Assembly: GCF_002355275.1 (NCBI RefSeq)
Contig: NZ_CP023449.1
Location: forward strand, 1,280,001-1,344,000
Source of the DNA: Rhizorhabdus dicambivorans
Lineage (GTDB): Bacteria; Pseudomonadota; Alphaproteobacteria; Sphingomonadales; Sphingomonadaceae
Length of the DNA: 64,000 bases
Reading direction: 5' to 3'
Shown here one piece after another: positions 8,110 through 16,114 of the stretch. The notes under the pieces were generated by a model. It made no database searches. It was not told the origin of the DNA and worked only from the letters and a program-made list of their open reading frames with translations. A program made the position numbers and the translations under genes. The number at the start of each line of letters is the position of its first letter. Position 1 is the stretch's first letter.

Positions 8110-9252
8110 ATGGCCAACGCAATCGACCCCGTCGAACTGACCCGGCGCCTGATCGCCTGTCCCAGCGTCACCCCCGCCGATGCCGGCGCGATGGCGGTGA
8201 TAGCCGAGGCGCTGGAGGGGATCGGCTTCACCGTCCACCGCTTCGCCGCCGGAGGGCCGCCCGACGGCCCGATCGAAAATCTCTTCGCGATCCGGGGCAG
8301 CGGCGGCCCGCACTTCGCCTTTGCGGGGCATAGCGACGTCGTGCCGCCGGGCGAGGGCTGGCACAGCGATCCGTTCATCCCCGAAATACGCGGCGAGCTG
8401 CTTCATGGGCGCGGCGCGGTCGACATGAAGGGGGCGATCGCCGCCTTCATCGCGGCGGCCGCGCGGATAGAACAGCAGACGGGCACGATCAGCCTGATCA
8501 TCACCGGTGACGAGGAGGGGCCCGCCACCCATGGCACCGTCGCCCTGATCGACTGGATGGATGCGCGCGGCATCCGTCCCGATCTCTGCCTGGTCGGCGA
8601 GCCAACCTCGACGCATCGCCTCGGCGACATGGTCAAGATCGGCCGGCGCGGTTCGGTCAACATCTGGATCGAGAATGCGGGAACGCAGGGGCATGTCGCC
8701 TATCCGCATCTCGCCGCCAACCCGATCCCGGCGCTGGTCAAGGCGCTCGACGCACTCGCAGCGTTGCATCTCGACGACGGCAATGCCTGGTTCCAGCCCT
8801 CGAACCTGGAGATTACGACGGTCGATGTTGGCAATGGCGCCACCAACCTCATCCCGGCGGTCGCCCGCGCGCGCATCAATATCCGCTTCAATGACGAGCA
8901 CAGCGGCGCCGACCTGATCGAACTGGTCCGCCGCACCGTCGCCGAGCATGCGCCGGTCGCGACGGTTCGTGGGGTGGTCTCGGGCGAAAGCTTCATCACC
9001 CCGCCGGGCGAATTGTCGGCGCTGATATCGGCGGCGATCGGCAAGGTGACGGGGCTGACCCCCGAATTTTCTACGACCGGCGGCACATCCGATGCGCGCT
9101 TCCTGTCGCGCATCTGCCCTGTCGTGGAGTTCGGGCTGTGCAACGCGACGATGCACAAGCTGGACGAGGCGGTGGCCGTGCCCGATCTGCACGCCCTGGC
9201 CGACATCTATGAGGAGATCGCGCGCGCCGCGCTTGCCTCACCCACCAGGTGA
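8110..9252 (+). CDS. dapE: succinyl-diaminopimelate desuccinylase
   Basis: A 380-residue M20-family enzyme of DapE length. The metal-ligand and catalytic motifs are in order: FAGHSDVVPPGEGW, GRGAVDMKGAIAAF, ITGDEEGPATHGT, LVGEPTS and FSTTGGTSDARF, then FGLCNATMHKLDE near the C-terminus. It splits N-succinyl-LL-2,6-diaminopimelate in the succinylase branch of lysine and peptidoglycan precursor synthesis. Other dap genes are not in the window. Confidence 0.95.
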   Translation: MANAIDPVELTRRLIACPSVTPADAGAMAVIAEALEGIGFTVHRFAAGGPPDGPIENLFAIRGSGGPHFAFAGHSDVVPPGEGWHSDPFIPEIRGELLHGRGAVDMKGAIAAFIAAAARIEQQTGTISLIITGDEEGPATHGTVALIDWMDARGIRPDLCLVGEPTSTHRLGDMVKIGRRGSVNIWIENAGTQGHVAYPHLAANPIPALVKALDALAALHLDDGNAWFQPSNLEITTVDVGNGATNLIPAVARARINIRFNDEHSGADLIELVRRTVAEHAPVATVRGVVSGESFITPPGELSALISAAIGKVTGLTPEFSTTGGTSDARFLSRICPVVEFGLCNATMHKLDEAVAVPDLHALADIYEEIARAALASPTR

Positions 9253-9434
9253 TGACAGTCGAGGGCCGAACGAGCCCCGCGATCGGCCCAATGGCGACGT
9301 GCCCGGCCCGCTGATCCGCCTGCGCGAGGGGCGGTGGGGGGAACAGCGCGGGCCCCCCGTTTGGCATCTGGCAATTTCCCGGCGCCCGACCTATAGGCGG
9401 CTTCGCTCGGGGCGTTTTTCGTGCCCGATGGCGC

Positions 9435-9521
9435 GCGGGTGTGGCGGAATTGGTAGACGCAGCGGATTCAAAATCCGCCTCTGGCAACAGAATGTCGGTT
9501 CGAGTCCGACCACCCGTACCA
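9435..9521 (+). tRNA. tRNA-Leu (anticodon CAA)
   Basis: An 87-base cloverleaf. The acceptor arms GCGGGTG/CACCCGT include a G-U pair at the end. The D-arm carries GGCGGAATTGGTAGACGC. The anticodon stem GCGGA/TCCGC has loop TTCAAAA (anticodon CAA, reading UUG). A long class II variable arm (CTCTGGCAACAGAAT) and the T-arm GTCGG-TTCGAGT-CCGAC follow. The CCA end is encoded. Confidence 0.97.
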
Positions 9522-9695
9522 ATCCAGGATCGTAGTGCCGAAGATCGGAGCAAGGTCGCCCGGCCGCCCTCCGGATATCGAGCGCAGCCGCGCCCGGAAG
9601 AATTGGACGAAAGTTTGTCCTCAAAGTGCGCTTTCGGCTTGCTTTGTCGGGCTGATGGTCTAAACCGGACGGGTCATTAGTCAGAATCCTCCAGC

Positions 9696-9735
9696 GAATA
9701 ACCCGGCCCTTAAAAGCCGGGTTATTCATTTTTGC
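9696..9735 (+). terminator. intrinsic terminator
   Basis: GAATAACCCGGC (9696-9707) and GCCGGGTTATTC (9716-9727) form a perfect 12-bp stem with an 8-base loop, followed by ATTTTTG. It is about 175 bases downstream of tRNA-Leu. The stretch 9522-9883 otherwise holds no supported gene; the transcribed spacer between the tRNA and the terminator could contain a small RNA. Confidence 0.85.
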
Positions 9736-9883
9736 GGCACTGATAATTTCCTTTTCTTATCAAAGTCTTTCCAGCCGATTCCGGCCCCCGTCGGCGGGCC
9801 GGCCGGGGATGGTGGCAGCATGGCCGCGCGGGGCGAGTCGCGGGTGATTCCCAGCGGCGCCGATAGGCGGTAAGGCGGCGGCG

Positions 9884-12049
9884 ATGGCCTTATTTGTCTT
9901 CTGGCGGGAGGGGGCAGCGGCGGGGCGCCCGGCGGGGCAACTCCATGCCCTGCTCGATGGCGCCGCGCATATCGCCCCTGATCGGGTGACACGGGGCGAA
10001 GCCGGCGGGCCGGCGTGGCGCTGGCACTTCGTGGCTTATGCCACCCGGACGCATTTCTACACGCCCGAAGCGCAGGTCTGGCAGGCGCCCGGACAGGGGG
10101 CTTGCGTCATCCACGGCCTGATCTGGCGGATGCGCGGCACCGTGCCCGAATTGCTCGATGCCGCCGCAGTCGCGGCCCTGCTCGATCGGCCGGGGGCGAT
10201 GCTGCCCGGCGATGTCATGGGCGAATATGCGGTGGTGCGGCTGCTGCCGGATGGAAGCCTCGTCGCCTTTTCGGACCGGCCCGGTCTGCACCAGCTTTTC
10301 CACGCTGCCGACGGCGCGCCGGTGGTCGCCAATCGCGCATCGCTGGCGGCGACCGTGCTGGACGATGCGGCGCCCGATCCGGCCGGTCAACGCTGGCTGG
10401 CCGCGATCGGCTATCGTGTCGGCACCGCGACGGCCTATCGGGCGGTTCGCCAGCTTGCCCAGGAACGGGTGCTGCGCTTCGCGGCTGAGGGGATGGCGAT
10501 CGACGCGATGGCGGATCCGATCGTCCGCCTTGATCGCCCGCGCGGATTCCACCCGGCGCTCGATCCGCTGCTCGACGAGGGAATCGCCCAGGCGCAGGCG
10601 GCGATCCGGCTCGGCATCCCTGCGGACGGGCCGGTCGACCTGCCGATCACCGGCGGCAAGGACAGCCGGGTGGTGCTGGCGCTGTGTCTGGCGGCAGGGC
10701 TGCGCGACCGGCTTCGCCTGTTCACCCGGGGCTATGCCGGCCATCCCGATGTGGTGGCCGGCGCCGGAATAGCAGCGGCGCTGGGCCTGCCGCACCGGCG
10801 TGAGGCGCCGCATGGCAGCGATGACGCGGCGGTGTGGAGCGGCCGGCGCTTCTTCGACACGGTCGCGGCGCAGGCCTGGCAGAGCGACCATATGGTCGGC
10901 GGCTGGGATCTGATCCTGGGCACGCGTATCGCCGCCGATACCCTCATCAGCGGCCATATGGGCGAGGTGCTCAAGGCCTATTCGAAGAAGCCGCTGCCCG
11001 AAGGGCCGCTCGATCCGGTGGCGATGGTGCGGCTCCAGGCGCCGTTCGACCCCATGGGACTGCTCCATCCCGAGGCCCGCGCCGCGATCGAGGGCGAGCT
11101 TGCGGTGCAGATGGACGAGGCCCGCGCACAGGGCGCGCGCGAGGGCGACCTGCCCGACCTCTTCTACTATCGCAACCGGCTGCCCAACTGGCTCGGCGCG
11201 ATCCGGGCGATCAAGTCGTTCGAACGCCAGCCGGTGGTGCCGCTCGGGGCTCCGGCGCTGCTCCGCCTCGCCTTCCAGCTGACCCCCGAGGAGCGCAAGC
11301 ACGAGTTGCTTCACTGGCTGATCATCAGCCGCTGCGCGCCCGTGCTGCTGGCGCAGCCCTTCGCCTTCCAGAGCTGGGATCCCGCGCTCGGCCCGGATGC
11401 GCCCTATGTCGCCCCGGTGCTTCCCGCCGCCGGAGCGCCGCCCGCTTTCGGCAACTGGCAATATTCGCTCAACAGCAATGCTTCGATCCGCGCCGCCCTG
11501 GCGGCCGAGGTGGCGGCGCATGGGGATCTCGCGCTGTGGCGGTCGATCAACCGGGAGGCGCTGGTCGATCGGCTGCACCATCGCCGGCTGGACTATTTCG
11601 ACGGGATCAGCATGCTTGGCCTGATGATCGCGATCGTCCAGGAACGCGGGCTGGGCCGCCCGGTGAAGATCGGCGCGGCCGAGTCGGACGGGGTGCCCTC
11701 TGTCACGCTCGCTCCGCATGATCCGCCACGGCTGATCGGGCATCTCGACGGGGTGGAGGGGGCGGCCAAGGCGGTCGGCTTCGGCGGCTGGGCCTATGCG
11801 CCCGACTGGCCGGCGGCGCAGGTCGCGCTGGAAGCCCGGGTGCGGGGCCAGTCGCTGGGCGTGGGCGTCGCGGGGAACGACCGGCCCGATCTGGTGCCGC
11901 ATGGCGTCGGCGACGGGCGCCATGGCTTCTCCTTCGCCATTCCCCGGTCCGACCTGATCGACGCGGCGCGGGGCGCCGGCGAGGTGGAGGTGGTGATCTC
12001 GCCATTTGACGGTGCCGGGGAATTGGCGCGGGTGAAGGTCGTGCCATGA
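9884..12049 (+). CDS. asparagine-synthase-like protein lacking the glutaminase cysteine
   Basis: A 721-residue protein. The N-terminal ~180 residues have the Ntn-glutaminase-like fold signature (GEYAVVRLLPDGSLVAFSDR), but the protein starts MALFVF, so the Cys2 nucleophile of asparagine synthases is absent. The synthetase half carries the PP-loop PITGGKDSRVVLAL, expected to adenylate a carboxylate. A C-terminal ~100-residue module (GGWAYAPDWP...RPDLVPHGVGDGRHGF) resembles beta-sandwich modules attached to glycan enzymes. ATGA overlaps couple it to an SGNH-like and a GSCFA gene. It may amidate a uronic acid or other carboxylate on a surface glycan; this is inference. Lasso-peptide cyclases share the fold, but no precursor is visible. 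Confidence 0.7.
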   Translation: MALFVFWREGAAAGRPAGQLHALLDGAAHIAPDRVTRGEAGGPAWRWHFVAYATRTHFYTPEAQVWQAPGQGACVIHGLIWRMRGTVPELLDAAAVAALLDRPGAMLPGDVMGEYAVVRLLPDGSLVAFSDRPGLHQLFHAADGAPVVANRASLAATVLDDAAPDPAGQRWLAAIGYRVGTATAYRAVRQLAQERVLRFAAEGMAIDAMADPIVRLDRPRGFHPALDPLLDEGIAQAQAAIRLGIPADGPVDLPITGGKDSRVVLALCLAAGLRDRLRLFTRGYAGHPDVVAGAGIAAALGLPHRREAPHGSDDAAVWSGRRFFDTVAAQAWQSDHMVGGWDLILGTRIAADTLISGHMGEVLKAYSKKPLPEGPLDPVAMVRLQAPFDPMGLLHPEARAAIEGELAVQMDEARAQGAREGDLPDLFYYRNRLPNWLGAIRAIKSFERQPVVPLGAPALLRLAFQLTPEERKHELLHWLIISRCAPVLLAQPFAFQSWDPALGPDAPYVAPVLPAAGAPPAFGNWQYSLNSNASIRAALAAEVAAHGDLALWRSINREALVDRLHHRRLDYFDGISMLGLMIAIVQERGLGRPVKIGAAESDGVPSVTLAPHDPPRLIGHLDGVEGAAKAVGFGGWAYAPDWPAAQVALEARVRGQSLGVGVAGNDRPDLVPHGVGDGRHGFSFAIPRSDLIDAARGAGEVEVVISPFDGAGELARVKVVP

Positions 12050-12774
12050 GCAAGTCGATCCTCGTCATCGGCCAGAGCCACATCGCCGCGATCCGCTCCG
12101 CCGCGAAGACGCGGCGCGAGGCCGATCCCGAAAGGCTGCGCACCCGTGTGATCCACACGATGGAGCCGCAATATGCACCCGAAGTGGAAGGGGAGGGCTT
12201 CACCCCGGCGCTGGAGGAGGCGATCCGTGACCAGATCGCCCGCAACGCCCCGCTGGTCGCCTCTGCCAGCGGCGGCAATGTCCACAACGGCTTCGCGCTG
12301 ATCCGCCATCCGCGGCCCTATGACTTCCTGCTGTCCGACGAGGACGGCCCGCCACTAGATCCCGAGGCCGAGCCGGTCACCGAAGCGCAGGTGCGCGCGG
12401 CGCTGGAGGAGGGGCTGGTGCGCGACCGGCTGCGCCTGAGCGAGCTCAAGCGGATCGCCGGCGAGGTCATCCAGCTCGAATCGCCGCCGCCGGTCGCCGA
12501 CAGCGGCTGGATCGCGGCCCAGGCCGACGCCTATTTCAAGGATCGCGGGCTGGCCGATCTCGGCGTTGCGCCGGCCGCGCTGCGCTACAAGATCTGGCGG
12601 CTCCATTCGCGCATCGTCGCGCGCTATTGCGCCGAACTCGGCATCGCCTTCCTGCCGGTGCCGGCGGAAGCTCGGGACGAACGGGGTTTCCTGCGGCTCG
12701 ACCATGCGGGCGACGCCACCCATGGCAACGAGGCCTATGGCGAGGCGGTGATCCGTCAGTTGGAGGAGCTATGA
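12046..12774 (+). CDS. SGNH-hydrolase-like protein
   Basis: 242 residues beginning MSKSILVIGQSHIAAIRSAA; the GQSH near the N-terminus sits where SGNH/GDSL enzymes have their serine. The C-terminal DHAGDATHGNEAYGEAV has the DxxH pattern of the same family. No signal peptide is seen, so it is probably cytoplasmic or peripheral. It overlaps the asparagine-synthase-like gene and the GSCFA gene by four bases on each side, forming a tight triad. Acyl transfer or removal on a glycan is a guess from fold and neighbours. Confidence 0.55.
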   Translation: MSKSILVIGQSHIAAIRSAAKTRREADPERLRTRVIHTMEPQYAPEVEGEGFTPALEEAIRDQIARNAPLVASASGGNVHNGFALIRHPRPYDFLLSDEDGPPLDPEAEPVTEAQVRAALEEGLVRDRLRLSELKRIAGEVIQLESPPPVADSGWIAAQADAYFKDRGLADLGVAPAALRYKIWRLHSRIVARYCAELGIAFLPVPAEARDERGFLRLDHAGDATHGNEAYGEAVIRQLEEL

Positions 12775-13847
12775 GCGATCATCCCTATCGCAGCCTGCCA
12801 GAGGCCGCCTTCTGGCGCCGCGCCGTCGCGGGGAAGGGGCCGGCGATCGATCCGCTGGCGGGGGGCTTCCTGTCGCTGGGGCGCGAGGACAAGGTGGCGA
12901 CTGCAGGCAGCTGCTTCGCGCAGAATATCGCCCGCTACCTGAAGCGCAGCGGCTTCAACTATATGGTGAGCGAGACCGCGCACCCGATCGTCCCGGCGGC
13001 GGTGGCCGAACGCCATGGCTACGGCCTCTACAGCGCGCGCTACGGCAATATCTACACCGCGCGCCAGCTGCTCCAGCTGTTCGAGCGCGCCTATGGCCGT
13101 TTCTCCCCCGCCGAGGCGATCTGGCGCGCGCCGGAGGGCGACAGCGGGCTGGTCGACGCCTTCCGTCCGACGATCGAGCCCGGTGGCTTTGCGAGCGAGG
13201 CCGAGCTGCTGGCCGATCGCGCGCATCACTTCGCCCGGGTCCGCGAGATGTTCGAGACGCTCGACATCTTCGTGTTCACCCTCGGTCTGACCGAGGGTTG
13301 GGAATCGCGGATCGACGGCGCGGTCTATCCGGTGTGCCCCGGTGTCTCGGGCGGGACCTTCGATCCGGAGCGGCACGCCTTCCACAATTTCCGGGTGGGC
13401 GAGGTGACCGAGGACCTTTCCGCCTTCATCACGGCCCTGCGCGGCGTGAATCCGAAGGCGCGGATCATCCTCACCGTCTCTCCCGTCCCGCTGGTCGCGA
13501 CCGCGAGCGGCAACCATGTGCTTGCCGCCACCACCTATTCGAAATCCGCGCTCCGCGCCGCCGCGCAGGAAATCGCCGAGGATCATGAGGGTGTGTTCTA
13601 CTTCCCGTCCTACGAGATCATCATGGGCGCCCCCGCCGCCGCCCGCTATTTTGCCGAGAACATGCGCAACGTGACCGAGGAGGGCGTCGCGCAGGTCATG
13701 TCGGTGTTCCTGCGCCATGCCGCCGGCATCGACCTGCCGGGGCCAGCCGCCTCCGCCGCGCCTGAGGCGCGCGACGCGACGATCGATGCCGCGAAGGAGT
13801 GGGTGCAGGTTATGTGCGACGAGGCGCTGCTCGACGAGGGCGAGTGA
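12771..13847 (+). CDS. GSCFA-domain protein
   Basis: 358 residues with the defining TAGSCFAQNIARYL motif near residue 45, then GNIYTARQLLQLF and a conserved VSPVPLVAT segment followed by SKSALRAAAQEI. GSCFA proteins are SGNH-like and often lie in capsule or exopolysaccharide clusters; their exact reaction is unknown. The ATG at 12771 overlaps the previous stop (ATGA), and a longer in-frame extension lies inside the SGNH gene. It converges with a methyltransferase gene 16 bases downstream. Confidence 0.85.
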   Translation: MSDHPYRSLPEAAFWRRAVAGKGPAIDPLAGGFLSLGREDKVATAGSCFAQNIARYLKRSGFNYMVSETAHPIVPAAVAERHGYGLYSARYGNIYTARQLLQLFERAYGRFSPAEAIWRAPEGDSGLVDAFRPTIEPGGFASEAELLADRAHHFARVREMFETLDIFVFTLGLTEGWESRIDGAVYPVCPGVSGGTFDPERHAFHNFRVGEVTEDLSAFITALRGVNPKARIILTVSPVPLVATASGNHVLAATTYSKSALRAAAQEIAEDHEGVFYFPSYEIIMGAPAAARYFAENMRNVTEEGVAQVMSVFLRHAAGIDLPGPAASAAPEARDATIDAAKEWVQVMCDEALLDEGE

Positions 13848-13863
13848 ACGCGGTCGTTGGCGT

Positions 13864-14832
13864 CTATAGTTTCCGCGCGATCAGCGTGTTGCCCGCCGCG
13901 TAAGTGCTGATCGCGGCTTCCGGGACCGTTGCCAGCACCCGCTGCCAGAAAGCGCCGCCCGGCGCCTCGGCCATCAACTGCGCGACGCTCATCGCCTTCA
14001 GTTCTTCGCGCAGACCGTCATCGGTCAACGCTTCGGCAAGACCGTTGAGCTGCCAGTGGAGCGCATGATCAGGGGTCTGGTTGGCCTCGGTCGCCAGCTT
14101 CACCCGCTCGAAACCCCGGTCGAACAGCTGCGCCAGCCCTTCGCGCGTCGCGTTGTAATAATGCGAAGGATAGCCGTGGACCGGCACCAGGAAGGGATAG
14201 TCGATGAACACCATCCCGCCGGGCTTGAGCATCCGCAGGAATTCCTGCGCCGCGATCCAGGGTTCCTCCATATGCTCCATCACCGCGAAGCAGCCGATCC
14301 CGTCCAGCGAGGCGTCGGCGACCGGATAGCGGCAGGCGGGCTCGATGATCAGATCGGCGCTGACCGAGGGATAGACTTCCAGATATAGGCAATTGTCGAA
14401 GGTCCGGCTGCGCCGGCCGCAGCCGACGTCGAGATAGAGCTTGTCGGGGTTGGCGCGCACCGTCTCGACGAAATCGCGCAGGCCGGGATTGGCAGACTCG
14501 TCATCATAATCGGCCAGGTCGTGCGCGGCGGCACCATAGGCGACCGGGAAGCTTTCCGGGCCGCCGAGGAAGCGGAAGTTTCCGCCGGCCCCGCACGATG
14601 CGTCGAGCAGCGGCGCGAAGCGGGCATATTTGGCCTCGGCGCGGGTGCCGGGCAGGCCGGCGGCGGCGCGGGTAAGCTGCTTGCGGCCCTCGTTGCGGCC
14701 GTGCCGCTCGAAATGCCGCCAGGCATCACCGCCCGCCGCGACATGGCGCGCGACATCCGGGTTGGCCGCCAGATACAGCTCTTCGACGAAATTGGTGTCG
14801 GTGACGGGTTCGAACCGCGATGGATCCTGCAT
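13864..14832 (-). CDS. class I SAM methyltransferase with N-terminal NPD/HY-repeat module
   Basis: 322 residues. Residues 15-55 hold the module YLAANPDVARHV...HFERHGRNEGR that recurs in other proteins of this region. The methyltransferase core follows: LYLDVGCGRRSRTFDNCLYLE (SAM loop, motif I), ADLIIEPACRYPVAD, FAVMEHMEEPW and LKPGGMVFIDYPFLVPVHG. It probably methylates a sugar or glycan intermediate. It is divergent from the sulfotransferase-like gene, with 109 bases between starts that must hold both promoters. Confidence 0.8.
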   Translation of the reverse strand: MQDPSRFEPVTDTNFVEELYLAANPDVARHVAAGGDAWRHFERHGRNEGRKQLTRAAAGLPGTRAEAKYARFAPLLDASCGAGGNFRFLGGPESFPVAYGAAAHDLADYDDESANPGLRDFVETVRANPDKLYLDVGCGRRSRTFDNCLYLEVYPSVSADLIIEPACRYPVADASLDGIGCFAVMEHMEEPWIAAQEFLRMLKPGGMVFIDYPFLVPVHGYPSHYYNATREGLAQLFDRGFERVKLATEANQTPDHALHWQLNGLAEALTDDGLREELKAMSVAQLMAEAPGGAFWQRVLATVPEAAISTYAAGNTLIARKL

Positions 14833-14941
14833 CGCGCCTGACTATCGCGATATCGCGGCGGCGGCTAGCCGTTGCCCGAAGCCTGACGAGCGGCTAACCG
14901 TCGCCGCCAAGGCAGTGGAGAAGAGTTTGGGGCAGCCCGAC

Positions 14942-16114
14942 ATGCGAAAGGCGCGGATCGCCATCCTGGTGCTGGGCATGCACCGGAGCGGCACCTCGGC
15001 GCTCGCCCGGCTGCTTGGCTATCTAGGTGCGGCGCTGCCCCGAGACGCGATCGAAGCGCATAGCGATAATGCCAAAGGCTATTGGGAATCGGCCGCGATC
15101 GTGAAGGCCGACGACCAGCTGCTGCGGGTCGCGCGGTCGAGCTGGTTTGATCCGCGTCCGCTCGATCTGTCGCGGCTGGAACCATCCGCGCTGCGATCGC
15201 GCAAGGACCGGATCTGGGAGGCTGTCACCGCCGCGTTCGGCGAAGCGCCGCTGATGGCGATCAAGGACCCGCGCCAGTGCCGCTTCGTGCCCACCATCGT
15301 CGAGACGCTGGCCGAGCATGGCGTCGCCAGCCGCGCGGTGCTGATGCTGCGCAGCCCGCAGGCGGTCGCCCGTTCGATCGCCAGCCGCGACGGCACCACC
15401 ATGGCCTTCGCCCAACTGCTCTGGCTGCGCCACATGATCGATGCCGAGCGCGCGACCCGGGGGCTTGCCCGCGCCGTGGTGTCGTTCGAGGCGATGCTGG
15501 CGCAATGGCGCTATGCTGCCGCAAAGCTTCTGCCTTTGACCGGGGGCATGCTGCCCGAGGGCGACACGGCGGCGGCGATCGATGCCTTTCTCGATCCGGC
15601 GCTCCGCCACCATGGCGAGGATGAACCCTCGGGACTGGAAGAGCCACTCGCCGGGATCGTCGATGCCGTGCGCGACGGCCTCTGGGCGCTGACCGAGCGC
15701 GACGATGCCGAGACCCGCGCCGTGCTCGATACCGCCTATACCCGGCTGGAAGCGCTGCCCTGGCTCGCCGACGACATCATCCATGACGAGCTTCGTCACC
15801 GCCGCTCCGGCGAGGGCGATGCCGCCCCGGCCGCGCCCGAGCCGCTCCCCGCGATTGCGCCGCCCGCCCAGTCGATGCCGACGCCGACCCCGGAGCAGGC
15901 GGAGGCGGTGGCGATGATCCGCGACAGCGGGTTGTTCGACATCGGCTGGTATCTGGAGACCTATCCTGACGCGGCCAGCAGCGGGCTTGATCCGATCGAG
16001 CATTATCTGACTGTCGGTGCGGCGAAGGGCTATAATCCCAACCCGCTGTTCGACACCGGCTTCTACGCGCGTCAGATGGCGCGGCGGCTGGCCGCCGGGG
16101 GCGCTCGGCCATGA
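14942..16114 (+). CDS. sulfotransferase-family protein with C-terminal repeat module
   Basis: 390 residues. The PAPS-binding P-loop appears at the N-terminus as ILVLGMHRSGTSALARLLG, with a downstream LMLRSPQAVARSIASRDG segment (3'-phosphate-binding-like serine). The C-terminal 80 residues, after a Pro/Ala-rich linker, carry IGWYLETYPDAASSG...EHYLTVGAAKG and then PLFDTGFYARQ, the module found in neighbouring enzymes. The ATG at 14942 is chosen because the upstream extension would run through the divergent promoter. It overlaps the giant glycosyltransferase gene by four bases. Acceptor unknown; sulfation of a glycan is likely. Confidence 0.75.
   Translation: MRKARIAILVLGMHRSGTSALARLLGYLGAALPRDAIEAHSDNAKGYWESAAIVKADDQLLRVARSSWFDPRPLDLSRLEPSALRSRKDRIWEAVTAAFGEAPLMAIKDPRQCRFVPTIVETLAEHGVASRAVLMLRSPQAVARSIASRDGTTMAFAQLLWLRHMIDAERATRGLARAVVSFEAMLAQWRYAAAKLLPLTGGMLPEGDTAAAIDAFLDPALRHHGEDEPSGLEEPLAGIVDAVRDGLWALTERDDAETRAVLDTAYTRLEALPWLADDIIHDELRHRRSGEGDAAPAAPEPLPAIAPPAQSMPTPTPEQAEAVAMIRDSGLFDIGWYLETYPDAASSGLDPIEHYLTVGAAKGYNPNPLFDTGFYARQMARRLAAGGARP

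Noticed and set aside
8059-9192. Upstream extension of the cupin frame
   Set aside because: It lies antisense to dapE with shadow composition; the cupin fold is complete from the GTG at 8058.
9884-12049. Lasso-peptide or RiPP macrolactam synthetase
   Set aside because: The asparagine-synthase-like fold fits, but no precursor peptide, leader protease or recognition protein lies nearby, whereas glycan genes do.
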